From: Cryobacterium glaciale
Lineage (GTDB): Bacteria > Actinomycetota > Actinomycetes > Actinomycetales > Microbacteriaceae
Assembly: GCF_004402535.1 (NCBI RefSeq)
Contig: NZ_SOEY01000030.1
Location: forward strand, 157,801 to 221,800
Direction: 5' to 3'
Length of the DNA: 64,000 nucleotides
Under the pieces are notes generated by a model. That model was not told the origin of the DNA. It did no database searches and worked only from the letters and a program-made list of their open reading frames with translations. Numbering within the stretch: the stretch's first letter is position 1; each line of letters starts with the position of its first letter. Below are positions 28,619 through 38,354 of the stretch, in pieces. Both the position numbers and the translations under genes were made by a program.

Positions 28619-30033
28619 CGCGGATGGTACAGGTGCCGCGCAACCCCGCTTCCCGCAACCCCGCCTCGCGCACCAGGCCGGCCGCACACAACCCGGAGAG
28701 CACGTCGCCTCGCGCCTCGCGCCCCACCCCCGGGGCGCGCCAGACCTCCGGGGCGCGCCAGACGCCGGGCGGGCGCCAGGCCGCACGCCCGTCGCGGGCG
28801 TCCGAGCAAGCGGCGGTGACGGAAGAGCCGGGCGGACCATCCGTTCGAATCAACCTCGGCCGGGTTTTCAAGGCGGAGGGCGGCAACTACTTCCTACTGC
28901 TCGGCACCACCCTGTTCCTGGTCATTTTCGGCCTCGTCATGGTGCTGTCCTCGTCGTCGGTCGATTCGTTTCTGGCCGACATGGGCTTCTTCGGCGGCCT
29001 GCTGAGGCAGGGAATGTTCGCCCTGATCGGCATCCCGCTCATGCTCGTCGTCAGCCGGCTGCCGCTCGCGTTCTGGCGGCGCGTAGCCTGGCCGTCGATG
29101 CTGGTCACCTGTTTTCTGCAGTTTCTGGTCGTGGGAACCGGGCTCGGCCGCGGTACCGGCGGTAACACCAACTGGCTGAACATCGCTGGTATCCAGTTTC
29201 AGCCGTCCGAGGGCATCAAGGTAGCCCTGATCATCTGGCTCGGCATGATCTTGTCGCAGAAGCAGCACCAACTCGATGACTGGAAGCACGTGTTCATTCC
29301 GGTCTTCGGAGTCGGCGGCGGCGCGGTGCTGCTGGTCATGATCGGAGGGGACCTCGGAACCGCCATGATCATGGCCAGCATCCTGTTCGGCGCGCTGTTC
29401 TTCGTCGGCGTCAAGCTGCGTCTTCTCGCCGTGCCGCTGCTGGTCGGCGTGGGCGCCGCCGTCGTTCTGGCCATCGTGAGCCCCAACCGGCTGACCCGCA
29501 TCATGAGCTTCATCAACGAGGGGTGCACCGAGTTGAGCGGCGAGATCTCCTCGAGCTGCTGGCAGCCGCTGCACGGCACCTGGGCGCTGGCCAACGGGGG
29601 AGTGCTCGGCGTTGGCCTTGGCAACTCCAAGGCCAAATGGTCCTGGCTGCCAGCCGCCGACAACGACTACATCTTCGCCATTATCGGCGAAGAGCTCGGC
29701 CTGATCGGCTGCATCGTGGTGCTCGGCATGTTCATCCTGCTGGCCTTCGCTTTTCTTCGCATCATGAGAACGGCCACGACCGTGCAGGCGAAGGTCTCAA
29801 CCGCCGCCGTCATGGTCTGGATCATCGGCCAGGCCTTCGTCAACATCGGCGTCGTGCTCGGAGTGTTCCCTGTGCTGGGCGTTCCGTTGCCGCTCATCTC
29901 GGCCGGTGGCACCGCCCTGCTCACCACCCTCGTCGCGATCGGTATTGTGCTTTCCTTCGCGCGCGGCGATCGCTCAAGCGACCCGAAGAGCGATTTTCAC
30001 GATACCGAACTCAGTGAGGCAGACCGGGCATGA
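28615..30033 (+). CDS. ftsW: Septal peptidoglycan polymerase (SEDS family)
   Basis: 472 residues. The SEDS glycosyltransferase polymerises lipid II at the septum with FtsI. About ten membrane helices follow a basic, Pro/Ala/Arg-rich N-terminal tail of roughly 85 residues that carries short repeats (N-P-A-S-R twice; G-A-R-Q-T-x-G three times in variant form). SEDS motifs present include L-G-R-G-T-G-G-N-T-N-W-L and G-x-F-P-V-L-G-V-P-L-P-L-I-S-A-G-G-T. The tail is likely cytoplasmic and may bind FtsZ or SepF. GTG start overlaps murD by four bases. Confidence 0.95.
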   Translation: MTRMVQVPRNPASRNPASRTRPAAHNPESTSPRASRPTPGARQTSGARQTPGGRQAARPSRASEQAAVTEEPGGPSVRINLGRVFKAEGGNYFLLLGTTLFLVIFGLVMVLSSSSVDSFLADMGFFGGLLRQGMFALIGIPLMLVVSRLPLAFWRRVAWPSMLVTCFLQFLVVGTGLGRGTGGNTNWLNIAGIQFQPSEGIKVALIIWLGMILSQKQHQLDDWKHVFIPVFGVGGGAVLLVMIGGDLGTAMIMASILFGALFFVGVKLRLLAVPLLVGVGAAVVLAIVSPNRLTRIMSFINEGCTELSGEISSSCWQPLHGTWALANGGVLGVGLGNSKAKWSWLPAADNDYIFAIIGEELGLIGCIVVLGMFILLAFAFLRIMRTATTVQAKVSTAAVMVWIIGQAFVNIGVVLGVFPVLGVPLPLISAGGTALLTTLVAIGIVLSFARGDRSSDPKSDFHDTELSEADRA

Positions 30034-31124
30034 CCACGTACCTTCTGGCGGGCGGCGGAACAGCCGGCCACGTCAACCCCCTGCTCGCTGTCGCCGACCG
30101 CATCCGCGCCACCGAAGCGGATGCGACGGTGCTGGTTCTCGGGACGGCCGAGGGCCTCGAAGCGCGCCTAGTGCCGACCCGCGGCTACGAGCTCATCGTC
30201 GTACCCCGGGTTCCGTTTCCGCGCCGACCGAACCGGGCCGCCCTGCGCTTCCTGCCGCGCTTCACCGCTGCGGTGAGTGCGGTCGCCGACGTTCTCCGCA
30301 CGCGCCAGGTCGACGTGGTCGTGGGCTTCGGGGGCTACGTCTCGACTCCGGCCTACCTCGCCGCCCGGCGGGCCGGGGTGCCGATCGTCATCCACGAGGC
30401 CAATGCCAGGCCGGGGCTGGCCAACAAACTCGGCGCCCGCCTGACCCGGCACGTCGGCGTCGCGTTCGACGGCACGCCGATTCGGCACGCCCGGTTCGTC
30501 GGCATGCCGCTGCGGCCCGAAATCGAAGAACTCGACCGGTCGGCCAGGCGCGTCGAAGCGCTGGGATTTTTCACTCTGGCGCCGGACCGCCCCGTGCTGC
30601 TCGTGACCGGCGGGTCGCTCGGAGCCCGCCGGCTGAACTCCACGATGGTCGACGCGGCGCCCGCTCTCGTCGCTGCGGGCTGGCAGGTGCTGCACATCAC
30701 CGGGCTCAAGGCTGAGGTCGTCGACCCCGGCCTGCCCGACTACCACCTGGTCGCCTACTGCGACCGGATGGACCTCGCCCTGGCCGCGGCCGATTTCGCC
30801 GTGACCCGGGCGGGAGCGGCGACGGTGAGCGAACTGTGCGCCCTCGGCATTCCGGCCGTGTACGTGCCCTACCCGGTCGGCAACGGCGAACAACGCTTCA
30901 ACGCCTCGCCGGTGCTGGCGGCCGGAGGGGGCGTGCTGATCGACGACAAGGACTTCGTCCCGGCCTGGGTTCAGGGTGAGCTGGTGACCCTGTTGGGTGA
31001 CCGGGCGCAGCTGGCGGCGATGGGGCAGGGGGCGGCATCCGTTGGAGCACGCGACGGGACGGCCCGCATGCTCGACCTGATCCACGGTGCGCTCGCGTCG
31101 CCGCGCGAGCGGCCGCACGCGTAA
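30030..31124 (+). CDS. murG: Lipid II synthase (UDP-GlcNAc transferase)
   Basis: 364 residues, ATGA overlap with ftsW. It adds GlcNAc to lipid I on the inner face of the membrane, making lipid II. The N-terminal G-G-G-T-A-G-H-V-N-P-L motif, the F-G-G-Y-V-S segment, H-E-A-N-A-R-P-G-L-A-N and the C-terminal T-R-A-G-A-A-T-V-S-E-L are all typical of MurG (GT28). Length is normal. An 84-base gap with no clear signal separates it from murC. Confidence 0.96.
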   Translation: MTTYLLAGGGTAGHVNPLLAVADRIRATEADATVLVLGTAEGLEARLVPTRGYELIVVPRVPFPRRPNRAALRFLPRFTAAVSAVADVLRTRQVDVVVGFGGYVSTPAYLAARRAGVPIVIHEANARPGLANKLGARLTRHVGVAFDGTPIRHARFVGMPLRPEIEELDRSARRVEALGFFTLAPDRPVLLVTGGSLGARRLNSTMVDAAPALVAAGWQVLHITGLKAEVVDPGLPDYHLVAYCDRMDLALAAADFAVTRAGAATVSELCALGIPAVYVPYPVGNGEQRFNASPVLAAGGGVLIDDKDFVPAWVQGELVTLLGDRAQLAAMGQGAASVGARDGTARMLDLIHGALASPRERPHA

Positions 31125-31208
31125 CGTAGTGCCCGTACGAATTGTTTCATTAGCTGCATAGCTACTAGCGGCACAACCATCAGCTGCAACCGAGAAGAGC
31201 GCACCACC

Positions 31209-32618
31209 GTGATTAAACCAGACCTCACCCTGACCATTCCCGACCAGCTCGGGGTGGTGCACTTCGTGGGCATCGGTGGATCCGGCATGAGCGGCATCGC
31301 TCGCCTGTTCCTGAACCGCGGCTACACCGTTACCGGCTCCGACGCAAAGGAATCACCCAACGTCACGGCGCTGCGTGAGCTCGGCGCGACCGTGTTCATC
31401 GGGCACGACGCGGCAAACGTCGGTTCGGCCGACACGCTCGTCGTCACCGGCGCCCTCTGGCAGGACAACCCCGAGTACGTTCTCGCCAATGAGCGCGGAC
31501 TGCCGGTGCTGCACCGCGCGCAGGCCCTCGCCTGGCTCATTCGCGACCAGCGCCTCGTTGCGGTAGCCGGCGCGCACGGAAAGACCACCTCGACCGGCAT
31601 GATCGTCACGGGGCTGCTCGGCCTCGGCCAGGACCCGAGCTTCGTCAACGGCGGTGTGATCGAATCGCTCGGGGTCAGCTCCGCGAGCGGCGCCGACGAT
31701 CTGTTCGTGGTCGAAGCCGACGAATCCGACGGCTCCTTTCTGCTCTACCGCACGGCGGTTGCGCTGGTCACGAACGTCGACCCCGACCACCTCGACCACT
31801 ACGGCTCGCTCGAAGCTTTTGAGGCCGCCTTCGTCGAATTCAGCAGCAAGGCGAGTGAACTCGTCGTCATCTCCTCCGACGACGTCGGCGCGGTACGGGT
31901 CACCGCAACAATTGCGACAGCGGATGCCGCAGCCCGCGTGATCACGTTTGGTGAGCACCCGGATTCCACCGTGCGCGTGCACTCCATCACCACGACCGGG
32001 CCGGTGAGCTTCAGCGTCGCCTGGCAGGGCCAGGATTACAGCACCACCCTGCGCATCCCCGGCAAACACAACGCCATCAACGCGGCCGGCGCCTTCGCCG
32101 TGCTGGTCGGGCTCGGCTTCGACCCCGCAGCCAGCCTCGACGCCATCGCCGGTTTCGGCGGCACCCAGCGCCGGTTCGAGCTGCACGGCACTGTCGGCGG
32201 CGTCAGCGTCTACGACGACTATGCCCACCACCCGACCGAGGTCGCCGCAGCCCTCGCGGCGGCCCGCACCGTCGTGGGTGAGGGCCGCATCATCGCGGTA
32301 CACCAGCCGCACCTGTACAGCCGCACCCGTCTGTTCGCCCAGGAATTCGCGGAGACCCTCGAGGCCTTCGCCGACCAGACCATTGTGCTCGGTGTCTACG
32401 GCGCCCGCGAAGACCCCGAGCCCGGCGTGACCGGCGCCCTCGTCTCGGAGCGGTTCCGCGATCCGTCGCACGTTGCCTACGTGCCCGACTGGCAGGATGC
32501 CGCCGACTACCTCGCCAGCATCGCCCGCGACGGGGACTTCGTCGTGACCCTCGGTTGCGGCGACGTGAATCGCATCGTGCCCCAGCTTCTCGCCTCGCTC
32601 GAAAAGGTACGCGGATGA
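31209..32618 (+). CDS. murC: UDP-N-acetylmuramate ligase, first amino acid
   Basis: 469 residues, GTG start. It attaches the first stem residue (L-Ala in most bacteria, Gly in B-type peptidoglycan of many Microbacteriaceae) to UDP-MurNAc. Motifs: [14 protein letters not shown] in the UDP-binding domain, G-A-H-G-K-T-T-S near 120 and [10 protein letters not shown] in the C-terminal domain. Sequence alone does not settle Ala versus Gly. It ends eight bases before ftsQ. Confidence 0.95.
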   Translation: MIKPDLTLTIPDQLGVVHFVGIGGSGMSGIARLFLNRGYTVTGSDAKESPNVTALRELGATVFIGHDAANVGSADTLVVTGALWQDNPEYVLANERGLPVLHRAQALAWLIRDQRLVAVAGAHGKTTSTGMIVTGLLGLGQDPSFVNGGVIESLGVSSASGADDLFVVEADESDGSFLLYRTAVALVTNVDPDHLDHYGSLEAFEAAFVEFSSKASELVVISSDDVGAVRVTATIATADAAARVITFGEHPDSTVRVHSITTTGPVSFSVAWQGQDYSTTLRIPGKHNAINAAGAFAVLVGLGFDPAASLDAIAGFGGTQRRFELHGTVGGVSVYDDYAHHPTEVAAALAAARTVVGEGRIIAVHQPHLYSRTRLFAQEFAETLEAFADQTIVLGVYGAREDPEPGVTGALVSERFRDPSHVAYVPDWQDAADYLASIARDGDFVVTLGCGDVNRIVPQLLASLEKVRG

Positions 32619-32625
32619 GGCGGCG

Positions 32626-33750
32626 GTGAGGCGGCCGGCCGGCTTCGACCGCCCCGCGCGGCCGACACCCGAGCCGGCGCCGACCCCGAAACCCGCGGCG
32701 AAAGCGCCGCGCGCCAAGCCGACGACCGCCGCGTCTGACGCAGCAGCGCCGGTCCGGCCGCCGAAGAAGACGACTCCGGCACCGTCGAAGCCCACGGGCC
32801 GGCGCCGCGGTACGGCCGACCGTGCACGCACGCCGAAAGCCTTCGATCCTTCGGACACGACTACGGAACCGATCGTGCTCGCCGGGGGAGGCGCATCCGC
32901 TTCGCCGATCACAATGGTTCCCACGTCAGCTGCTGCTCGAGCCCGGCCGGACAAGCCCGATGAGCCGTCCGGCGGCACGGCGGGAGCACGAGCGGCCCGG
33001 TCGGTGCTGCGAGCGGCTCAGCGTGCCCGCAAGCGTTTTGAACGGGCCGAGGTACGGCGGTTCACCGGGCGCGCCCGGCGGCGGCGCACCGCGTGGATCC
33101 TCGGCCTCAGCTCGATCGTGCTCGCCTTCGGGTTCATCATCGGCGCGGCCTACTCGCCCCTGATGGCCCTGCGCACGATCGAGGTCGTCGGTACCAGCCG
33201 CATTCCGGCCACGGATGTCTCGGCGGCACTCGCCGATCAGCTCGGAACCCCCCTGCCGCTCGTCGATGCCGACGTGGTCAAGGGTGCACTGTCGCAGTTC
33301 ACGCTCATCCAGAGCTATGTCACCGAAAGTCGCCCGCCCGGCACGCTCGTGGTGCGCATCATCGAGCGGGTCCCCGTGGGGGTGCTGGCCGGCCCGACCG
33401 GATTCGACCTGGTCGATGCCGCCGGTGTTGTCATAGAAACAACGCCGGAACGCACCGTGGGCTACCCATTGATCGACGCGCCGGACGGCATCGACAGCGC
33501 GGGGTTCAAAGCCGCTGCCGCGGTGCTCGCCGTGCTGCCGGACGGCATCCGCGCTCAATTGGACACGGTGACCGCCGTCACCACCGACGACGTCACCCTG
33601 AGCCTGCTCGGCGGCGAACGGGTGGTCTGGGGCAGCCCGGAGAAATCCGAGTACAAGGCCGTCGTGCTCGCCGCCCTGCTCGTGGGGCACCCGGCGGGCA
33701 CCGTCAACGAGTACGACGTCTCATCACCGGACAGCGCCGTACTGCGCTAG
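32626..33750 (+). CDS. ftsQ: Cell division protein FtsQ
   Basis: 374 residues. A long Pro/Ala/Lys-rich cytoplasmic region of about 150 residues precedes one membrane helix (about 163-185) and a POTRA domain that opens with M-A-L-R-T-I-E-V-V-G, followed by the FtsQ/DivIB beta domain. FtsQ links FtsB/FtsL and FtsWI at the divisome. The cytoplasmic part is longer than in E. coli, as is common in actinobacteria. GTG at 32626 is the first in-frame start after murC. Confidence 0.9.
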   Translation: MRRPAGFDRPARPTPEPAPTPKPAAKAPRAKPTTAASDAAAPVRPPKKTTPAPSKPTGRRRGTADRARTPKAFDPSDTTTEPIVLAGGGASASPITMVPTSAAARARPDKPDEPSGGTAGARAARSVLRAAQRARKRFERAEVRRFTGRARRRRTAWILGLSSIVLAFGFIIGAAYSPLMALRTIEVVGTSRIPATDVSAALADQLGTPLPLVDADVVKGALSQFTLIQSYVTESRPPGTLVVRIIERVPVGVLAGPTGFDLVDAAGVVIETTPERTVGYPLIDAPDGIDSAGFKAAAAVLAVLPDGIRAQLDTVTAVTTDDVTLSLLGGERVVWGSPEKSEYKAVVLAALLVGHPAGTVNEYDVSSPDSAVLR

Positions 33751-34005
33751 TCGTGCCACACGCTGTCGGTAGCCGCTACGGTAGCTGGCGGAGCGGCCAC
33801 CCGTTTCGGGCGCGGTCGCGGGCAGGGCGAATGCGTGAGGGCGCGGGAGGCGCTCGCGGCACCCGATTCGGTGAGTTCTTCGCGACACGCGGGCGCGCCT
33901 CCCCAGCCACGCGCCGCGCCCGCATACTTTCGTAATCAGGAATTGCATACTCAGCATAACTTTAAACTTCGACTAGAGGTTTAGGGTTCCACCCGGAGGC
34001 CGGAC
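33751..34005 (+). promoter_or_regulatory. ftsZ leader/promoter region
   Basis: A 255-base gap, the longest inside the division cluster. Its first 170 bases are very GC-rich; the last 75 (from about 33930) are A/T-rich with TTGCAT and TAACTTTAAA-like stretches, followed by a strong GGAGG before the ftsZ GTG. This suits a separate ftsZ promoter, but I cannot fix a -35/-10 pair with confidence. Confidence 0.4.
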
Positions 34006-35211
34006 GTGTCAAACAATCAAAATTATCTAGCCGTCATCAAGGTAGTCGGCATCGGCGGTGGTGGCGTCAACGCCGTCAACCGCATGATCGAACTGGGCCT
34101 CCGCGGTGTCGAGTTCATCGCCATCAATACGGATGCCCAGGCCCTGCTCATGAGCGACGCCGACGTCAAGCTCGACGTCGGTCGCGACCTCACCCGCGGC
34201 CTCGGTGCCGGCGCTGACCCCGAGGTGGGTCGCCGCGCCGCCGAGGATCACGCCGAGGAGATCGAGGAGGCCCTGGCCGGGGCTGACATGGTTTTCGTCA
34301 CCGCCGGAGAGGGTGGCGGTACCGGAACCGGTGGCGCCCCCGTCGTCGCCCGCATCGCCAAGTCGATCGGCGCCCTCACCATCGGTGTTGTCACCAAGCC
34401 GTTCGGCTTCGAGGGCAAGCGTCGCCAGGCGCAGGCCGAGACCGGTGTTGCCTCGCTCAAGAACGAGGTTGACACCCTCATCGTCGTGCCCAACGACCGC
34501 CTGCTGGAAATCAGCGACCGCGGCATCAGCATGCTCGAAGCCTTCGCGACCGCCGACCAGGTTCTCCTCGCCGGTGTGCAGGGCATCACCGACCTGATCA
34601 CCACCCCCGGCCTGATCAACCTCGACTTCGCCGATGTCAAGTCGGTCATGCAGGGTGCCGGATCGGCCCTCATGGGTATCGGCTCCGCACGTGGCGCCGA
34701 CCGCGCGATCAAGGCCGCCGAACTCGCCGTGGCTTCGCCGCTGCTCGAAGCCTCCATTGACGGCGCCCACGGCGTGCTCCTGTCGATCCAGGGCGGATCC
34801 AACCTCGGCATCTTCGAGATCAACGATGCGGCCCGCCTCGTGCAGGAAGCCGTCCACCCCGAAGCCAACATCATCTTCGGTGCCGTCATCGACGACACCC
34901 TCGGTGACGAGGTGCGGGTCACCGTCATCGCCGCCGGCTTCGACGGCGGCGAGCCCGGTGCCAAAGCGGTCGAGGTGCGACGTGCCGACCTCGTCGCGGC
35001 GGGAATCGCGGCCGGTGCCGGAACGGCCGTGGCCGGAGCATCCGCCGGCAGCGCGACCGGAACCCCGGCGACCGACTCGGGCAGCTACAGCGATGGCGAG
35101 CTCGCGGCCTCCGTCTGGGGCGGCACGGACTCCGCCAACGGCGTCACCGTGGCCGACCCGGCCTTTGAAGAAGAGGCCGACGACCTGGACATCCCCGACT
35201 TCCTCAAGTAA
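34006..35211 (+). CDS. ftsZ: Cell division GTPase FtsZ
   Basis: 401 residues, GTG start with CGGAGG. The tubulin-like protein assembles the division ring. Signature [12 protein letters not shown] is near 102, and N-T-D-A-Q-A-L and the T7 region N-L-D-F-A-D-V are intact. A Gly/Ala/Thr-rich linker of about 60 residues leads to the conserved C-terminal peptide [10 protein letters not shown] at the very end, the docking site for SepF and FtsW in actinobacteria. No ftsA is present here, so SepF (36038) is the likely membrane tether. Confidence 0.98.
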   Translation: MSNNQNYLAVIKVVGIGGGGVNAVNRMIELGLRGVEFIAINTDAQALLMSDADVKLDVGRDLTRGLGAGADPEVGRRAAEDHAEEIEEALAGADMVFVTAGEGGGTGTGGAPVVARIAKSIGALTIGVVTKPFGFEGKRRQAQAETGVASLKNEVDTLIVVPNDRLLEISDRGISMLEAFATADQVLLAGVQGITDLITTPGLINLDFADVKSVMQGAGSALMGIGSARGADRAIKAAELAVASPLLEASIDGAHGVLLSIQGGSNLGIFEINDAARLVQEAVHPEANIIFGAVIDDTLGDEVRVTVIAAGFDGGEPGAKAVEVRRADLVAAGIAAGAGTAVAGASAGSATGTPATDSGSYSDGELAASVWGGTDSANGVTVADPAFEEEADDLDIPDFLK

Positions 35212-35223
35212 GTCACTCTAAAT

Positions 35224-35250
35224 TCCGGGGCCGATCTATTCGGCCCCGGA
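35224..35250 (+). terminator. Strong hairpin after ftsZ
   Basis: TCCGGGGCCGA (35224-35234) and TCGGCCCCGGA (35240-35250) form a perfect 11-base stem with a 5-base loop. There is no T tract (CCCCTTGCG follows). It may attenuate or stabilise the abundant ftsZ transcript rather than end it. Confidence 0.65.
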
Positions 35251-35291
35251 CCCCTTGCGTCAATCGCACGACACGGAACGAACAGAGCAGC

Positions 35292-36005
35292 ATGAGCACG
35301 GTATTTCCCGAAGCGGCACCGGCCGATCTGGCCACCCGGCTGGGCAGCGTGCGCGCCGGCATCAGCGACGCCGCACGTGCGGCCGGTCGTGACCCGGCCG
35401 ACATCACCACCATCGTGGTCACCAAATTTCACCCCCTCGCTCTGATTGAAGAGCTCTACGCCCTCGGCGTTCGCAACGTGGGGGAGAACCGGCACCAGGA
35501 AGCGCAGGCCAAGGCTGCCGAGCTGGTCGATCTCGACCTGGTCTGGCATTTCGTCGGACAGGTGCAGGGCAAGAAGGCCCGCCAAGTGCGGGCCTATGCC
35601 GACGTCATCCACTCGGTTGATCGTGCATCGCTCGTCACCGCGCTGGGCTCGGACGAATCGAACATTGACTGTTTCATCCAGGTCAATCTCACCGATGATG
35701 CGGCGCGCGGCGGTGTGGGTCCGCTGGACCTGCCGGCTCTCGTCGACAAGGTACTGGCCACTCCCGGGCTGCGCCTGCTCGGCCTCATGGCCGTGGCTCC
35801 GATCAGCGTTAGCGAAGGGCCGGAAGAGCCGCGGCGGGCCTTCGCCCGGGTGCGCGAGCTCAGCGCGCAGATTCGTCTGCAGGCCCCGGCCGCCACCGCA
35901 CTGTCTATGGGCATGAGCCAGGACTACGCGGCGGCCGTGCTCGAAGGGGCGACACACCTAAGAATTGGCACCGCAATCACCGGCAATCGCCCGGTGCTCG
36001 GTTAA
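35292..36005 (+). CDS. Pyridoxal phosphate homeostasis protein, YggS family
   Basis: 237 residues, ATG start. A PLP-binding TIM-barrel protein with no known catalytic activity that buffers free pyridoxal phosphate. The PLP lysine is Lys45 in V-V-T-K-F; the V-G-E-N-R segment, the L-M-A-V-A-P turn and the C-terminal S-M-G-M-S-x-D-Y-x-x-A-V/I and R-I-G-T-A-I motifs are typical. Location between ftsZ and sepF is conserved across Gram-positive bacteria. Confidence 0.95.
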   Translation: MSTVFPEAAPADLATRLGSVRAGISDAARAAGRDPADITTIVVTKFHPLALIEELYALGVRNVGENRHQEAQAKAAELVDLDLVWHFVGQVQGKKARQVRAYADVIHSVDRASLVTALGSDESNIDCFIQVNLTDDAARGGVGPLDLPALVDKVLATPGLRLLGLMAVAPISVSEGPEEPRRAFARVRELSAQIRLQAPAATALSMGMSQDYAAAVLEGATHLRIGTAITGNRPVLG

Positions 36006-36037
36006 TCTCGAAGTAGCAAACCAACACGGAGGTCGAC

Positions 36038-36592
36038 ATGTCCAACCCGCTCAAGAAAACCATGGTCTACCTGGGTCTGGCAGACGAAGAGCTGGAGTAC
36101 CAGGCACCCGCCGGTACCAGTGCTTCCAACAGCGGCGCTTCCAGTAACGGTTCTTCCAGCAACAGCGGTGCCGCTAATCACGTCAGTGCCGTTCCGGCAC
36201 GCGGCCACGACAATGCCCACTTCAGCGCGGCCCAGAGCCACGCTGGGCGAGCGCCGGTGACCCCCCTGCGCAAGACTTCGACCCCCCAAGATGTGGCTGC
36301 GTCCGAAATGAATGAAATCCTCACGGTTCACCCGCGCGCCTACAAAGACGCCCAGGTCATCGCCGAATCGTTCCGCGACGGCATCCCGGTCATCATCAAC
36401 CTGTCGCAGATGAGCGACGGCGATGCTCGCCGCCTCATCGACTTCGCGAGCGGCCTGTCGCAGGGCCTGTACGGCAAGATCGAGCGCGTGACCGCCAAGG
36501 TCTTCCTGCTCTCGCCGTCCCACGTCGTCGTCTCCGGCGACAGCACCACCGAAGAGGGCGCTGAGGACAGCTCCTTCTTCGCGCAAGGCTAG
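36038..36592 (+). CDS. sepF: Division protein SepF
   Basis: 184 residues, ATG start with CGGAGG. An N-terminal amphipathic stretch ([10 protein letters not shown]) for membrane binding, a Ser/Asn-rich linker at about 25-50, then the SepF core ending with a C-terminal acidic tail. The core carries the expected Y-K-D-A-Q-V-I and V-I-I-N-L-S-Q-M segments. SepF tethers FtsZ to the membrane in bacteria without FtsA. Confidence 0.95.
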   Translation: MSNPLKKTMVYLGLADEELEYQAPAGTSASNSGASSNGSSSNSGAANHVSAVPARGHDNAHFSAAQSHAGRAPVTPLRKTSTPQDVAASEMNEILTVHPRAYKDAQVIAESFRDGIPVIINLSQMSDGDARRLIDFASGLSQGLYGKIERVTAKVFLLSPSHVVVSGDSTTEEGAEDSSFFAQG

Positions 36593-36600
36593 ACTTAAGT

Positions 36601-36894
36601 GTGACTGGTATACCGATCCTGGGGAATCTTCTCTATTTCCTGTTCTTCATGTACTTCCTCGTACTCTGGGGCCGATTCATCATCGACCTCGTACGCGGAG
36701 TCAACCGGGCCTGGCGTCCGCAGGGCTTCCTGCTCGTTGCCGTTGAACTCGTCTACACCCTGACCGATCCACCCGTACGTTTCTTCCGTCGCCTGGTCCC
36801 GCCGCTTCGCATCGGGCCCATCGCGCTGGACTTCGGCTTCACGCTGACGATGCTGTGCGCCATCGTGGGCATGTCCTTGTCGGGCTTACTGTAA
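36601..36894 (+). CDS. YggT family membrane protein
   Basis: 97 residues, GTG start eight bases after sepF. Two hydrophobic helices flank a central P-P-V-R-F-F-R-R motif, with L-D-F/G-x-x-F near the end, which identifies the YggT (YlmG) family. Its role near the divisome or in osmotic tolerance is not well defined. Conserved position between sepF and divIVA supports the call. Confidence 0.92.
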   Translation: MTGIPILGNLLYFLFFMYFLVLWGRFIIDLVRGVNRAWRPQGFLLVAVELVYTLTDPPVRFFRRLVPPLRIGPIALDFGFTLTMLCAIVGMSLSGLL

Positions 36895-36983
36895 TCGTCC
36901 GACCGGGGCATGTATCCTTGTCGGATGACTGGTTGGCCCTGAGCCCGCACTCGCTCGTCGGCAGCCCGTAGTCAATTTCAATC

Positions 36984-37006
36984 CTTGAGTCACTCATCGG
37001 CTCAAG
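36984..37006. promoter_or_regulatory. CTTGAG/CTCAAG dyad upstream of divIVA
   Basis: CTTGAG (36984-36989) and CTCAAG (37001-37006) form a 6-base dyad with an 11-base spacer in the 157-base leader of divIVA. A third related TCAAG...TTGAG stretch lies just before the ribosome site. A regulatory role is only a possibility. Confidence 0.3.
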
Positions 37007-37051
37007 TCAGTCAAATGTTCACGTAAATTCAAGTTTTGAGGGTGAAAAGCC

Positions 37052-37666
37052 ATGGCGCTAACTCCGGAAGATGTAGTCAACAAAAGGTTCCAGTCGACCA
37101 AGTTCCGTGAGGGATACGACCAGGACGAGGTCGATGACTTTCTCGACGAGGTCGTCGTCGAATTGCGTCGCCTGACCAAGGAGAACGAGGAACTGCGCGG
37201 CCAGGTCGGCGGGGACGCTGCCCCCGCAGCCGAGTCCGCCCCGGTTGCCGCAGTGGTTGCCGAGCCGGTCGTCGTCGAACCCGTCGCCGCCGCTCCGGTC
37301 GCCGCCACGCCGATCGACGAGACGGCCGGCACGACCAACCTGCTGCAACTGGCTCGCCGCCTGCACGAAGAGCACGTCAAGGAAGGCGCCGAGAAGCGCG
37401 ACGCACTGATCGCCGAAGGCCACGCCACTGCGGCACGCGTCATCGCCGAAGCCGAGACCCAGCAGCGCATCCAGCTGCAGAAACTCGACCAGGAGCGCTC
37501 CACCCTCGAAGGCAAGATCGACGAGCTGCGCACGTTCGAGCGCGAGTACCGCCTGAAGCTTAAGAGCTACATCGAGGGTCAGCTGCACGACCTCGACGCG
37601 AGCTCGGTCGGCTCCACGACTGATAACACTGCGCCGAAGCCCAGCTTCCAGGGCTTTGGAGCCTAG
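37052..37666 (+). CDS. divIVA: DivIVA/Wag31 polar growth scaffold
   Basis: 204 residues, ATG start with GAGGGTG upstream. The N-terminal lipid-binding domain A-L-T-P-E-D-V-V-N-K-R-F and Y-D-Q-D-E-V-D-D-F-L-D is followed by a Val/Ala/Pro-rich linker (about 60-95) and a long coiled coil. It marks curved membrane at poles and septum and directs apical wall growth. The linker length is typical of actinobacteria. Its last 11 bases overlap the lspA start. Confidence 0.95.
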   Translation: MALTPEDVVNKRFQSTKFREGYDQDEVDDFLDEVVVELRRLTKENEELRGQVGGDAAPAAESAPVAAVVAEPVVVEPVAAAPVAATPIDETAGTTNLLQLARRLHEEHVKEGAEKRDALIAEGHATAARVIAEAETQQRIQLQKLDQERSTLEGKIDELRTFEREYRLKLKSYIEGQLHDLDASSVGSTTDNTAPKPSFQGFGA

Positions 37667-38354
37667 GGCCCGAACGAAGAAGCGTTCGCGAGCGCTTATC
37701 GTTCTAGCCCTCGTCGCGCTGGGCATTTACGCGCTCGATCAATACAGCAAGTACCTCGTCGTCGCCTCGATGACCGAGGGTTCCGTGATTCGGGTTCTGA
37801 ACGATGTGCTGCAACTGCATTTCGTTCGGAACCCGGGCGCGGCATTCTCGCTCGCGAGCGGATCCACCTGGATCTTCTCGATCATCGCCGCCGCCGTCGT
37901 GGTGTTCATCATTTGGTTCGCCCGGCGCATCCGCTCGCTGGCCTGGGGTCTGGTCTTTGGCCTGCTGCTCGGCGGTGTGCTCGGCAACCTGACCGATCGG
38001 CTACTGCGCGAACCGGGCTTCGGCGTCGGGCACGTGGTCGACTTCATCTCGACCCCCTGGCTACTGCCGGCGATCTACAACGTCGCCGACATGGCCATCG
38101 TCACCAGCATGGTCATCTTCATGATCCTGACCATCCGCGGCATCGGCCTCGATGGCAACAAGGTCCTGGTCGTCAGCAAGACCGCCCCGGTATCTGTCGA
38201 AACTGCCGTACCTGTCGAAACTGCCGTGCCTGTCGGAACTGCCGCGCCCCTCGAAACTGCTCATAACCAAACGGATGCTGTGACCCCCGATACCACCGCC
38301 AGCGACCCCCTGCGCCGCGACCGACCGACTCCAGGAGCCGAGGCCCTGCCGTGA
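37656..38354 (+). CDS. lspA: Lipoprotein signal peptidase II with extended repeat tail
   Basis: 232 residues. It cleaves the signal peptide of prolipoproteins in the membrane. Four helices carry [14 protein letters not shown] (first catalytic Asp) and Y-N-V-A-D-M-A (second catalytic Asp). The start is TTG at 37656, overlapping divIVA; no ATG or GTG precedes the first membrane helix. The C-terminal roughly 60 residues after the last helix are extra to the usual family length and include a P-V-E-T-A-V hexapeptide repeat from an 18-base tandem array. It overlaps rluD by four bases. Confidence 0.93.
   Translation: MEPRARTKKRSRALIVLALVALGIYALDQYSKYLVVASMTEGSVIRVLNDVLQLHFVRNPGAAFSLASGSTWIFSIIAAAVVVFIIWFARRIRSLAWGLVFGLLLGGVLGNLTDRLLREPGFGVGHVVDFISTPWLLPAIYNVADMAIVTSMVIFMILTIRGIGLDGNKVLVVSKTAPVSVETAVPVETAVPVGTAAPLETAHNQTDAVTPDTTASDPLRRDRPTPGAEALP
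38196..38266 (+). repeat. Four 18-base tandem units in the lspA tail
   Basis: Units of the form CCTGTCGAAACTGCCGTa repeat with small changes, encoding [23 protein letters not shown]. The period keeps reading frame. Confidence 0.85.
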
